Numbered from the stretch's first letter, positions 10,539 through 22,495 are shown. The stretch is 64,000 nucleotides of DNA from Miscanthus floridulus (GCF_019320115.1 NC_089597.1:116256000-116319999); one strand, 5' to 3'. A program made the numbers and translations. The notes: a model not told the origin generated them from the sequence alone.

Positions 10539-11502
10539 GTGTATGTGCCATTTCGGCCCAAAACCGCCTCACCGGCCCAGCTGCCCACGGCCCAGCCGCG
10601 CGCTGTGTTTGTGCCATTTGGGCCTGATAAGGCGCGCTGCGGCCCAGCAGAGCCCACAGCCGGCTCGCGCTCGCGCCGAATCCGCGCCCAGGCCGCAACC
10701 TGGGCCTGGGCCGCGAATTCCTTTCCCCGCCTGGGCTCAATGTGGCCCGACCATCGCCGTCCGTTCATCCAGATCGGACGGTTGAGCGCACAGCTCGGGG
10801 CATCAAAAACCCCGGCCGACCGCGCCTCCCAAAACCCTAGTTTCATTTCTGTCTTCCCCTTCTCTCTCTTCGCGCCGCGCACCAAAGCCACAGCGGAGCC
10901 GGCCATGGCGGCCGGAAGGAAAAGGAAGTACGGCGCCACCGTGGGCTCCCTCGTCAGTGCGCGCGCTCCCCTTTGGGTGAGCGCGCCGCCGTCGAGCGGC
11001 CTCGCGATGGTGCCCTGAGCGCATCCGCCGGCGACCGTGCGCTGAGCAGCGGCTTGTCTTCTTCCCACGCCATGGCGGGTGACGACGGCGGGGAGAGGAC
11101 CCGGGTAGGATCCCTTCCCCTCCATCCTTTCTCTGTTCATGCTAGGGTTAGGGTTTCGATTTTGGATTCTTTTCCGATTTGAAATCGGTTCTTTTTCTTT
11201 CTCAGTCAGTCACCGAGCGAGCGACCATGTCTTTTCCCCGCGCGCCGGCGTGACTGCAGTGCCGCACAACGGCGAGGTAGGCCACCCCCTTCCCTTTCTT
11301 CCCCTTTCTTCAATTCATTTGTTCGGATTTCATCCATTTTGCCGAATAGGGTTAGGGTTAGGGTTTGGGATGGCCACTGTTTTCTTTTTCCCCGATTTGA
11401 TTTCTTCTCGGGTAACTTTTCTTTTCTTTTCCCGAACCCGATCTAGGGTTAGGGTTCGATTTTCTCTTCTTCCCCGATCCAGATCTACGACTAGATAGAC
11501 GT
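10539..11502. other. GC-rich block between Copia leader and LTR, possible captured host DNA
   Basis: This block replaces the expected second half of the 5' LTR and does not match the 3' LTR. On the plus strand it looks like the start of a plant gene: AAAACCCTAG near 10835, then ATGGCGGCCGGAAGGAAAAG at 10906 and several AG|GT-like junctions. Telomere-like TAGGGTTAGGG boxes occur near 11143, 11347 and 11443. No protein family is recognisable. It could be a transduced promoter and first exon, or a diverged LTR of another family. Confidence 0.35.
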
Positions 11503-11875
11503 CTGAGCCCTCGGAGGGAGTCGCGGAGCCGGCCATCTCAGCTTCGGTGATGGAGGCAGCACACGGGCAGCGACGGGTGGAGTAGAGGTGGCACGGACGT
11601 TGATGCAGTGTAGACGGACGGCGTAGCAGTGACGACGGTGAAGTCAGTGGAGCTTCCCGTCGCTGGCTGCGTGCCCTCTTAGATCGGTCAAGGGTTTGTC
11701 GGTGGGGTTTGCGGCTCACGGTGAACCTCGTACCTCGAGCCGCCGGCCCCCACCTCTTTATATAGCGTAGTGCGACGGGGGCCCACCAACCATGTAGGGT
11801 TGGGCGCCCCCGATCAGGGCGTGTGACCAAGGCCTAATAGGTCGTTGGGCTTATTGGCTGCGAGATCAATCTAAC
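11503..11875 (-). mobile_element. Partial 5' LTR of the Copia element
   Basis: This repeats 5292-5666 closely, including the TATA box near 11757, and ends (start on the minus strand) at CTAAC, where the intact LTR has CTAACA. The similarity stops abruptly at 11503, so the half of the LTR nearest gag is missing or replaced. A 5-bp duplication matching the other end is absent. Confidence 0.75.
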
Positions 11876-12207
11876 CAGGGCCAATTCCCTTACTCCTTGG
11901 GAAGAAACCTCACCGCCTACGAGCCGTAGGATAGCAACGAGTGATCCCTTGCAAAATTCTCATTCTCCTCCGTTGTAATCCTCGATTTGGGTGCTCTTGA
12001 ATACAATGAACTCCTCACTGCAAGACATAGGGCCTTGATAGCCTGAACCAGGATACATCGCCGTGTTCCTCTTGTGTTCTTGAGTACCCGAGCCACCGAA
12101 AATCCAGACTTCTAAAACGATGCTTGCCGCGGTTACGAACCTGTGACAGTAACTTTTCTACTATATATCTTTGTGACTTAATTTTTATTCATAATTATTA
12201 GTGGATG
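11876..12207. other. Unassigned, LTR-like debris
   Basis: The phrases TCGATTTGGGTGCTCTTGAA and CGTGTTCCTCTTGTGTTCTT resemble the downstream part of grass retrotransposon LTRs, but no boundary or duplication is visible. No gene seen. Confidence 0.3.
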
Positions 12208-12212
12208 AATTC

Positions 12213-13258
12213 TGTCGGTATTTCGAGTTACCACCAACGAGTAAATTTCTAATATTACATGTCTGGCTCGGATGGTGTGCTTAGAGGACACGAGATTTAT
12301 ACTGGTTCGGGCAGAAAGTCTCTACGTCCAGTCCGTTGTTACCGCTCGTGTTACTAGCACTGAAAGTTTGTAGTAGGGGGTACAAACAGGCGAGATAGGG
12401 AAATGATTCCAAGTCTCTGGTGGAAAGAGTGAACAGGTGCTGAGAGCTCGATCGCTGCTCGGCTGTGTGTCCGTGTCGTGTTCTTGTGTGTTTATCTCGT
12501 GCTCTGATCGATTCAGGATGATTCGATTCCCCTCATGGGACACCCTGCTTTTCCTTTTATAGGACAAGGGAAAGCACGGGTTAAACGGAGGAAAAGAGAA
12601 GAACGAGAGAGAGAAAGTCCTTTAGGATCACCGGGTCCTTTTTATCCTTTATGCGGGTCCTACTGACCCTGTAGATGTCAACACGGACAGCTCCACGTCA
12701 CGGCCCTATCCACCACAGGCGCCATGTGCAAGCGTCGTCTGTCGGTCATGGCGTTCCATTCCGTCACAGCGGATGTCGTGGTGAGCTGACGTGCCTGTTA
12801 GTGTTCGTACGAGGGTTAGGCACCGGTACGCCCAACGCTGTTCTTGATGTGAATCCTCAGGTATGGCCCGTCATGACCACGAGTTACATCGGGGCGTGCC
12901 AGTCTCTTCTTTGGTGTTAGAGTTTTGATCCAGGTCCATACGCCTAGACCTAGAGTGGTTGGCGGCGGTATGGGACCCCATCAGACGAGGCGGAGCCCAT
13001 GGCCTCGGGGTCAGGTGAGGCGGAGTCTGCGGCCACAGGGTCGGGCGAGGTGGAGTCCGAGGCCCCAGGGTCAGGCAAGGCGGAGCCATCTCCCAAAGGT
13101 CGGGCGAGGTGGAGCCCTCCCCTAGAGGTCAAGCGAGGTAGAGCCCATGCACCTAGGGGGCGGTTGGAGCTGTAGTCATGCTCTTGACTGCTCAGATGAA
13201 TCAATGTTGATGACCATTAGCTCCACCTCTTCGGGTACCCTAGTATTGGTCCCCGACA
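12213..13258 (-). mobile_element. 3' LTR of the Gypsy element
   Basis: 1046 bp, TGTCGGTATTTCGAG... to ...TTGGTCCCCGACA. The same sequence recurs in two pieces at 22514-23112 and 28346-28797. A GC-rich array of about 33-bp units built on GGCGGAGYC and GGTCGGGCGAGG lies at 12970-13150 and again at 28510-28690. Small open frames inside it follow that array and are not genes. Confidence 0.88.
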
Positions 13259-13273
13259 GTAGCCCCTCGAGCC
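13259..13273 (-). other. Polypurine tract of the Gypsy element
   Basis: The minus strand reads CTCGAGGGGCTAC and then TGTCGG, the LTR start. This placement gives the element's orientation. Confidence 0.65.
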
Positions 13274-14068
13274 TACGGAGGAGTAGAATACTCCTTCGGA
13301 GGCTTTTTCGAACGGGAGGACTCTGAGGCCCTTGGCCTTCTTTCATCGCCCATGGCGTGTCCTGAGGATGGCGATTCCCTTTTATTGTGATCAGACCCTT
13401 CGGGGGTCTATCGTTCTACGACTGCGCGTTCGGTCTCCTTGTGAGTCTAACTTTCCTCGAGCCCCTGCCCGTAGCAGGGGTCTGGTCGAGGTTCGACTCG
13501 TTTTTGTTACCACCTTCCCTCAAGCATTTTTCTGATAAAAACGGAGTGGCTGAGCTATGCCATTATTTTCCCCTATGAACGAATCATAGTGCTCGATGAG
13601 TTGTTAACGGGCTAGTCCGAGGGGGGCCCCGACATCCCGTTCTCGGCGGTTAATCCAGATAGTTCTCGGGTTCGTTCGACCGGTCCCATGGGGTATCTGC
13701 CTCTCTTCAAGGAAAAACCATGGGTCGTATCCGACCGAGACTCAAACGTGGGCTGGGATGCTCACGGCGCTCGTGCGCCTGGGTACTAGCCGCTAGCGGG
13801 CCCATCCTTTTTCACCCCTTACTCTAAAGGTGTCTGTAGCGATTGTCGAACTCCTGGGCCTAGATGAGCCGTAGAGGCGTCTTCAGCTCCATATGCCTCT
13901 TACCCGTGGCCCATTCAGGAAGGCAAAACGTCCGTTGCGTTCTCCGAGGGGGCGGCCATAGGTTGCGTGTGCACGCCCCGTGACGAGTCATGGCAGGCGC
14001 GGAGATCTAGGCGGACGGTTGGTTTTCTCGCACCCGTCGCCCCTATAAAACCAAAGAGTTAGCCCTCT
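13274..14068. other. Non-coding part of the Gypsy element
   Basis: Lies between the 3' LTR and the antisense ORF region. It shows no domain. A TATA-like CTATAAAACC at 14042-14051, read on the plus strand, sits about 60 bp before the antisense ORF start and could be its promoter. Confidence 0.4.
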
Positions 14069-17000
14069 GTGTTTCATACGCACGCTTGCATCCTTACCTC
14101 CATAGCCATGCCGCCGCCGCCAACACTTAGGTTTCCTGCCTCCATATCTCCGCCGCCGTTGAGCTTGCATCCATCCACCCCCACCTCCAAGGATTCGTGG
14201 TGCCGTTCTGACATCACCTTCCAGTGCATGGAGGGCCTTGTTCATCAAGGTCTTCTCCATGCGCGGACCTCGGCCGAGGAGTGGTTGTTGCCTAGTGATG
14301 AGGATTTACCATCACCGCCCGACGGCTACGTTGTATCATTCGCCCACTTCCACTAGCGTGGGCTCGTGACCCTCGCCCACAAATTCCTTCGGGGGCTGCT
14401 GCACTACTACAAGATTGAGCTGTAGCATCTCAATCCTAACAGGATCTAGCACATGATAGTGTTCGTCATGCTGTGCGAAGGATTCTTGGGGATCAGCCCC
14501 CACTTTGACTTGTGGAGGCATTTTTCGCCGTCAACCTCGAGAAGAAGAGGGAGAAGGGTGGCATACAGGAGCTGCACATGCCGATGGGGTGCGCTGGCAT
14601 CCAACTTCAAAACAATCAGGTTGGCGAGTACCCGTCCATGTGGCTCTCGACGTCCAACAAGGGGTGGCACTCGCAGTGGTTCTACCTCAAAAACGATGCT
14701 GCCAACCCTCTACCGGAGTTCATCGGGTGCTTGATCGAAGAGGCCCTAGAGCAGTGGAGGAAGTGGGGCATCCTAGAGAAGGACAAGAAGAAGATCCGAG
14801 GCCACATCGCCACCACCACATCTTGAAGGAGAACGGCCTGAAGGGGTCGGGTGTCATCAGGGCTTATCACACAAGGAGGGTGGCGCCATTGATGATGCGC
14901 GCTCTCCCGCTATATGCGATGGCACCTGAGGCGTCGTTCGACAGAACGACGCTCGCTGAGGGGACGCTCCCCAACTTTGAGATCGTGCAACACATCAAGG
15001 AGGCGATGGAGCCTTTGTAGGACGACGCGTTTGCTGCCATTGACTTCATTTACCCGGTGTCAGGGCATCCTCCGATGCGACCAGAGCCAGGCTATGTTGT
15101 CCTCGTAAGTTTCCCTTTCTCTTGCCTTTTCTTCAATTGATTTCCTGACCCCGTGAGACTAACTTTAAGAGGGGCGGGACCAGCCAAGGGACCTCATCCT
15201 TATAGATCACCTGGTGCCGCTGCCGAGGGATTCGACCATGAGGGTGGCGAATAGCGCCGAGGGCTAGCGGCTGAGGAAGGCAAAGGAGGACAAGAAGAGG
15301 AAAAAGCAGCATAAGCTACAGGCGTAGGAATGAGGGGAGGACACTGACAGAGATGATGATGATGGTGATGGTGATGATGACGAGGTAGCCGATGATATTG
15401 AGTGGGACAACCTAGAGAACAAGGATGCACTGACAGGCATTGGTTCGTCTTTGCAGGTGTCAGGACCCTTCCCGTTCCATGGAGGGGAGGGTACGCTAGG
15501 GAGCCAGTGGAGGTGGGCCATACCGTTGGCCTGCCCTAGGAGCCAACAGAGGCGGGTGGCTCTGTTGTCATGCCCGAGGTGCCAGCGGAGGTGGACAGCT
15601 CCACCGTTGTGCCCCAAGAGATAAGGGGAGTGGGGTGTTCCGCCAATGTGCCCCAAGAGCTGCCAGGGGTGAGCCCCTCTGCCCAGGAGTAGGGGGCGGG
15701 CTCGAAAAGGCCACATTCTGATGAGGTGGAGCAAGGGTCGAGGGGTCTATCCCCCAAACACATCTACTGCCCGACGACACTGAGGTGAGTTATTGATTCC
15801 TCTATTTTCCCTATTTTAGTCGAATTTCATTGTGACTTATATTTTTCGTCTCTTGCAGCATCGGCAGGCAGTAGAATCCTTTGGCGTTGGTGCCGAAGAA
15901 TAGCATTGCCCTCCAATCGAGGTGGCAGCCGTCGACTGGTGTCGCACCTGTTTCGGGGTGGAGCCGTGCCAGTGTGACAGTGTCGCCGGCTGGTCAGGCA
16001 CCGCCCATGGTGGCGCCTGTGCCCTCGGTGGGATGGGCGGACATGGGCATTTAAGGGGCGCCTTTGGAGGTCGCAGAGCAGCCGGTGACGGCCGCGATAC
16101 CACTATCGACGACGGGGCATATGGGGCTACCGACCACGCTCGTGGCACCGACTGTGGCGGGCGCGGCGTGACCGGTCATGACCCTACCGACGCAAGTGGA
16201 GGTGGCGGTGGCCGTGATAGATGGGTCATAGCCGGGCGCAACCGCAGCAGCGCCTGAGGCATTGGCATGACCCGTACCATCGGTGGCCCAAGCAACTGCG
16301 CCTAGCGTAGGCCGAACGAAGGAGAACACGACCGAGGTGTCCTCGCGAGTCATGGTTCTAGGAGAGAGGTTGACGTCCACACTGATGACCCCTTCAATCG
16401 CCAGAGGGGGCGTCTGTGGGGACGTCATGGCGAGAGGGGTTGGCGGCGCTTAGAGTCAGTGGGGAGTCGTCCCTGGCCCTGATGTCGATGGGTAGCGGTT
16501 TGCTCGCGCGGGGCGAGTCCCTGTTCTAGTGTGCGGATCTGCATGATCCGGTATCAACGCTTTTTACCCTGGACAATGCCTTAGAGGGCATGGAGCGAGA
16601 GAGCCTCGACATAGGGACCACGCCGCGTCGTTGTTCCCTCTGGTCGGTATTGCTTGGTCCTACTTCTTGCCCTTTTCTTCTATATTACTTTTTGTATCCT
16701 AATCATCATCTCCCTGCAGTCCCTTATAGCTCACAGCCAGGGGAAATCTCGGTTCCTTTATCAACAAAAGGAAGCCAGGGACCGCCTCATCAAGGAGGTG
16801 TGGCTACGTGGGGAGGTGATAGCTCAGCTTGTTGCCTCCCAATAGAGGGTGGCCGAGCTGACTCCCCTCGCCGAGGAGGTGGCCAATCTTCGATCGTGGG
16901 TGGTCGAGTCTTGTCGGGCTGCTGATGAGGCCACGAAGGCATTTGAGGCCCTGTTAGCGAGGTCACGGAAGGATAATGAAGAAGCCGACAGGGTCAGGAA

Positions 17001-17748
17001 AGAGGGGGATGAGTTGCTCTAGAAGGACGTCGAGACCCGCTAGCGGATCCTTGACCTTCTAGGTGAGGTTGAGAAGGAAAGGGATCTGAAGCTAGGGGCC
17101 AAGGAGAAGCTCGTGGCCCTAGAGAAGAGGGCAAGTCTAGATGCCACAGTGGTCGCTCGGCTGCGCAAGGAGCAGGATGAACTGATCCAAACTGCGGAGA
17201 GGATCTGCTTCGAACACGGCTTGGCTCATGAGGAGCGTGACCATGCTTTTCGAGAACATGATCAGGCCTACCAAGAGTGCGACGACGGGTAGCAGAGGGT
17301 CGGCTCCCTCTAGGCCAAGCTCGAAAGTGCGATGACCCAGAGGCTAGAGGCTGAGAGTGTTTCTACTGCTCTGGCTATGGATCTTGCCAAGGTGAGGAGG
17401 AATCTTCAGGCAGAGAGTGACGAGATCGATATCCTAAGCGTAGCCCTCAGAGTGGTCTACGACGACCTTGAGGTGGTGCGGTTGGAGGGGACCAGCTTGC
17501 TCGTGGCCCGTGCCGTCGAGATCATGTCTCGGGTGCGCCAGCTCGAGAGGAATGGCCTTCGCGCTAGGGTCAACTAGTCCTTCATGATTGCCCATTCTCA
17601 TTATGGGGACAACATCGATCTGAAGGCGATGAGCCATGGCTACATGCCCAGCTACGTAGTCCGTGAGCTAGAGGAGATGGAAACGGCGGTGACTCCCCTT
17701 TTGTAGGACCTGGCGAACAAGATAGAAGACATAGTTCTCCCCTAGAGG
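14069..17748 (+). pseudogene. Antisense ORF of the Gypsy element (putative gypsy-type transposon domain), decayed
   Basis: The coding sense is plus, opposite to gag-pol. After an ATG at 14108 a reading resembling the Pfam family 'putative gypsy type transposon' (Transposase_28) appears: LLHYYKIEL, FVMLCEGFLGISPHFDLWRH and, in the next frame, GEYPSMWLSTSNKGWHSQWF (about 14395-14690). Downstream are acidic low-complexity sequence, then a long charged coiled-coil segment (about 16740-17575), ending with SHYGDNIDLKAMSHGY near 17595-17640. Stops inside are nearly all TAG in place of CAG. Such ORFs are carried between pol and the 3' LTR by some grass Gypsy families; their role is unknown. Introns are likely but not resolved. 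Confidence 0.6.
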
Positions 17749-17899
17749 GGCTAGTTAGTTTAATAGGTCGGGTGGTCATTTTTGTAATAAGCAGATAAGT
17801 TCCAACCCTTGTGTTTTGTTTAAACAAGCGTGTTATTTCATTTGAACAAGTTTGTTCTTTCTTCCTTTTATGTGTAAAAAGGGGTTAATGCGTTCCGAC

Positions 17900-20050
17900 C
17901 CTTCCTATTGTTAAGACCGTAGAGTTCGAGGTATGGGCGGGAAACTCTGATCACGCTAGTGAGCAAATGTGCCGTAGCCGCTAGGGCATAAGTTTCTTGC
18001 AGTTCGACCAGCCTTACTTAGTTGTTCATTTCCGCAAGCCTTGCCTCTAGGTTTTTAATGTGAGGAAGGGGTCGGGCACGGTGACTATTTCAGAAAGGGT
18101 ATGTATATACCCTAATCAGCCCCAAGTGAGACCCAACCCCTACCATTACTGGGGTAGGGTGTCACTAAGGATTGAGGAGAGGAAAGCGAAACTAGTAGGA
18201 GAAAGTGTCTCTTGTTTTAGAAACAATATTCTTAGTTTTTGCACGTACCCCCTCCATAGGATCTAAGCCATCATTCTGCGACCGCACATTCGGTCTCCTT
18301 GTGAGTCCAACTTTCCTAGAGCCCCCGCACTTAGCGGGGGGCCGGTCGAGGGTCAGCTCGTCTTTGTGATCGTCATCCCGTCCATGGTATCCGCAACCGG
18401 AGGGGTAGAGCTAACAATAGTTGCCTCGATGGCTCGAGTGTTGCGCTCAGCGAGCTCGCTAACGGCCATGTTCGAGTGAAATCTAGATCCGTCATTCGTG
18501 ACGGGGTTGGCATAGCCCACATGTGGCATTCCACTGCTCCTTAGCCAGCCTCTCGACAGATGCTCGAGTTGTTCCAAAGACCAACTCAGGTGGTCCGTTG
18601 GCCTCCCCTCGATGGAGATTCTATGGGCTCGTCTCGAGGTTAGGAACAAATGAGAAGGTTGAGATGACCCTGTCCGCTTCTGAGCAGGTCGGGCGAGGGC
18701 TGCTGGGGCTCATCTATATTTTCTCCCCTGGCTCTGTTTGACACGAGGTGGCCTCGAGCCCTTTACGGGCCGACCTTTGAACCCTGATCGGTCGCCTCTC
18801 ATATCGAATGAGACGACTACCGCTTCGTGACGCGACGCGAAGCATTGTGATGCAACAATTGCATATGCAATGCTTGGATGTATGGGATGAATGTTTGAAT
18901 GCATGTATGAGAGTGGATGAATGGATGATCATGCACTGGGAAAAGTAAAGTGGATGTTGGTAAAGTTACCTCGATGGCTCGAGTGATGGGTTCAGAGAGC
19001 TCTTACCGGATATGTTCGAGTGAAATCCAGGTCCATCATTCGTGACAGAGTCAGCCTAACCCACATGGGCATCCTGCTGCTCCCTACCTGTCTCTCGGCA
19101 GCGGCCGGAGCTGTCTGATCGACTTGGGCAACCTGCTGGCCTCTCCTTGATGGAGATTCCATAGGTGGGCCCCTCCAAACCCTTTCTGGGAAAGCGGAGG
19201 CTAAAGCTTGGGGTGCGAGCAATAAACTCTGATCACACTGGTGAGCAAAAATGCCATAGCCGCTGGGGCATTGGTTTCTTGTAGTCCGACTAGTTTTACT
19301 CAGCGTTTGTTTCCGCATACCTTGCCTTTAGGTTTTAGCGTGAGAAAGGGGTCGGGCATAGAGAATGTCTGCCGAATAAACACTCCTACCAGCCCTTGAG
19401 TGAGGCTCGACCCTTTGCCGTTGTTAGGGTTGGGTGTCACTTAGAGATGACCCATCTCTCAGAAGCGGCCAGAGCCGTCCGATCGACTTAGGCGACCTAT
19501 TGGGCTCTCGTTGATGGAGATTCCACCGGTGGGCCCCTCCAAACCTGTCCTAGGAAGGCAGAGGCTAAAGCTTGGGATGCGGGGACAAAAACTCTAATCA
19601 TGCTGGTGAGCAAAAACGTCATGGCCGCTAGGGCGTAGGTTTCTTGCAGTCCGACCAGTTCTACTCAACGTTTGTTTCCGCACACCTTGCCTTTAGGTTT
19701 TAGCATGATAAAGGGGTCATGCATAGAGAATGTCTACCGAACAGACACTCTTGCCAGCCCCTAAGTGACACCTGACCCCTTGCCATTCCTAGGGCCAGGT
19801 GTCACTTAGAGATGACCCATCTCTTGGTAGCAGCCCGAGCCATCCGATCGACTTGGGTGACCTGCTGGCACATGACTTACCTTGATGGCTCGAGTGACGG
19901 GTTTAGAGAGCTCTTACCAGATATGTCCGAGTGGAATCTGGGTCCATCATTCGTGACGAAGTCGGCATAACCCGCATGGGGCATCCTACTACTCCTTACC
20001 CGTCTCTTTACAGCGACCAAGCCATCCAATCGACTTGTGTGACCCGCTGG
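17900..20050. repeat. About 365-bp tandem repeat in the Gypsy element
   Basis: GATCGACTT recurs at 19117, 19481 and 19846 (spacing 364 and 365) and in a decayed form near 20028. Each unit carries GGTGGGCCCCTCCAAACC, then GTGAGCAAAAA, then TTTGTTTCCGCA, and GGTGTCACTTAGAGATGACC. A more diverged copy starts near 17930. A second motif, GGCTCGAGTG with CATTCGTGAC, recurs near 18430, 18975 and 19885. Non-coding. Confidence 0.7.
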
Positions 20051-20057
20051 CACAGAC

Positions 20058-20340
20058 TTACTGTTCGATGTTCTAGGTGTTGATGAAGACTTCACCGTCG
20101 ATGGTATTAAGCTTGTAGGTGCCTAGTCGGAGCACCTCCACAACGATGGATGGTCCCTCCTACGGTGGAGAGAGTTGGTGGTGGTTCTTATTGCTCTGGA
20201 TGAGGCGGGGCACTAGGTCCCCGACGTTGAAGGCCCAACCCCGCACTCACTGGCTGTGCTACCGGCGCAATGCTTGCTGGTACTTGGCCGAGCGGAGGAG
20301 GGCGATGTCGCGCGCTTCGTCTAGCTAGGCTCCTTCCTCT
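20058..20340 (-). pseudogene. pol: Remnant of Gypsy pol (integrase C-terminus)
   Basis: On the minus strand LDEARDIALLRSAKYQQALR is followed by a GDLV...RLIQSNKNHHQLSPPWEGP stretch and GEVFINT, ending at TAA next to 20058. This is the last part of a Gypsy integrase, the region after the catalytic core that binds DNA. It sits directly next to gag sequence, so protease, reverse transcriptase, RNase H and the integrase core are gone. The junction is near 20340. Confidence 0.75.
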
Positions 20341-22420
20341 GCTCCCCCTTGTTCGAGCCTCCAGATAGGAACCGCTTAAGAGGTCATAGTCCTTGTATAG
20401 GTGCTCGACGGGGAAAGCATGGTTCGGGCATGGCCCTTTGAGCAGCTTCTCGAAGTGGTTCAGGGTAGCCTTGGCGGGCTTTTGACCCCCCTTTTGGCCG
20501 GCGGTGGCCACGAGCGAGCCCTCATGCCGCTGCTTGTTCTTCTTCTTGTTGGGACGGTTGGAGGCGCCTTCGCCGGTGTTCTCGTCCCGCTTTGCCTTGC
20601 CTTTGAGGCAGTTGAAAATCACCCCGACCGCCTCCTCGCCCGAGGCATGGCTGGTGGCGATGTCGAGAAGCTTCTTGGTGGTTCGTGGGTCCTTACGTCC
20701 TAGCTTGTGAGCCAGGGACTCGCAAGTGGTCCTAGATAGGAAGGCTCCTATGACGTCGGCGTCGGCGACATTAAGCTGCTCGTTGCACTACTGGGAGAAG
20801 CGTCGGATGTACCCATGAAGAGTTTCCCTAGACTTTTATCAGCAGTTTTTTAGATCCTAGGGGTTCCCAGGATGCACGTATGTGCCCTAGAAGTTCCCCA
20901 CAAAGATCGCTTTTAAGTCCACCCAACTTTGGATTCGGTTGGGCGGAAGGTGTTCCAACCATGTTCGCGCCGAATCGGCCAGGAACAATGGAAGGTTGTA
21001 GATAATGAAATCATCATTATCCGCTCCACCGGCTTGTCAAGCAAGTCGATAATCCTCAAGTCATAGTCCAGGGTTCATTTCCCCAGAGTATTTTAGGATG
21101 TTGGTCGGCGGTCGGTACCACGGTGGAAAGACGTCATTGAGGATGTGTCGGTCGAAGGCCTAAGGTCCTAGCAAGTCGGGGCTTAGGCTTTGGTTCTCGC
21201 CGCTGTCGTAGCATCCACCATGACACGGGTGGTACCTGCGGCCAGCCCCCTCCCTCGCATCACTGTAGGCACGTCTGCAGGCATCGAGGGTGTTGTGCGC
21301 GTCATGATGGCGGCTGAGACACCCATGCACCGGGACCACGGTGCGTGGCCTGTCGCCTTGCGGTGCCTGGTGGACTAACGCGTCCTTGTCGGGTTGCTCT
21401 AAGGGCGTGCGCTGGCTGGCATCGAGGTCGTGTCATTGAGACAGCAAGCTCTCGGCCTGCTGCGCCGCCGCACGCTCGAGTAGCGTGTGAATCTCGTGAT
21501 AGGCATGACGATCCTCGGGCGTCATGGGCCTAGAAGCCACCGGAGCAAGGCCGCTGCAGCAACGATGTTCTAGCTTGCCTAGGTGAAGTGTGGGAGGGCT
21601 TCATCGTCCTCGATGATCCTCCGGTTCATGTCGTGGGCCATGGCGTGCGCACGCCCACCATCTCCGTGGTGCTCGTTCTCTCACTCGAACTCCGTGCGTT
21701 CCTGCTCGAGCTGGAGTCGTGCTTCCTCGAGCTCTTGGTGCCGATCCTTCAGCTACTCCACCCGTAGGTGAGGTAGGGCCCTTGCATCTCCCTCGACCTC
21801 ATCATCGAGGTCATTCGTTGGGGTGGCCTCTTCTTCGTGGATGCTTTCGACATGTCCCTTGGGGGTACCTGCCATGAAATATTCACAAGAGGGGTGATGG
21901 CTCCCCCTGCTGAGGTTAGAGCTAGAGGGCGACTCCGACTCTCCTACGAGGAGGTCATGGAATGATTCCGTGACGTATTCAGTCATCCCCACGAAATCGT
22001 CGTTCGTAGGGGATGGGGGAATGCGTTGAGCCACAAGGTGGCCAACGGTCTCTACGATGTTGCAGAGACCGGACGGAAGCGCTGTTGGGGCGCTCTAGAT
22101 GAGGTATTCCGGGGAGAGCAGCTCTCCTCCGGCAAGCTACGTCATGACGTTGGCGAACGAGAAGGTGAGATGGCGCAGGTCCTCCCGGGACGGTAGGGGT
22201 CCCAGGAAGGCGACAAGTTGGCGCTCTAACCTCCCGTAGTCGAGGCCGAGGAGCTGGTTGCTCCTGAGGGCGTGGGCCTTCGGTGCGTACAGCTGTAGCT
22301 CCTCAAGCGCCTCGGCAATCGCGTCAAGGCCGGTGGAGTGGAGAGGTTGGACGATGATGGGAGCCCGCACCAACTCTCCCTCCGTCGTGACGGTGAATTC
22401 CAGGTTCCCGAAGCGCACAT
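20341..22420 (-). pseudogene. gag: Gypsy gag, many nonsense codons
   Basis: From 22418 the minus strand gives a 93-codon stretch, then MAGTPKGHVESIHEEEATP (within 22034-21753), a region of charged coiled coil, the core of a retrotransposon gag (TWLEHLPPNRIQSW, IFVGNF, LHGYIRRFSQ near 20800-20950), and QKGGQKPAKATLNHFEKLLK with CPNHAFPVEHLYKDYDLL near 20400-20470. Stops are mostly TAG. Gag forms the particle that packages element RNA; this copy is dead. It ends by fusion to the pol remnant. Confidence 0.75.
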
Positions 22421-22495
22421 GTGCGCTCAGGGCCTAGCTGACGTTGTAACTAGCCATCCGAGGCCTAGTGTGGATGTCGAGACACGCAAAAGGCC

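Noticed and set aside
12871..13204. Overlapping open frames on both strands
   Set aside because: They are translations of the GGCGGAG-rich array inside the Gypsy LTR and recur in the second LTR at 28.5 kb.
14401..14420. CACTACTACAAGA looks like a CACTA terminus
   Set aside because: It lies inside the conserved HYYKIEL codons of the antisense Gypsy ORF, without a partner end or subterminal repeats.
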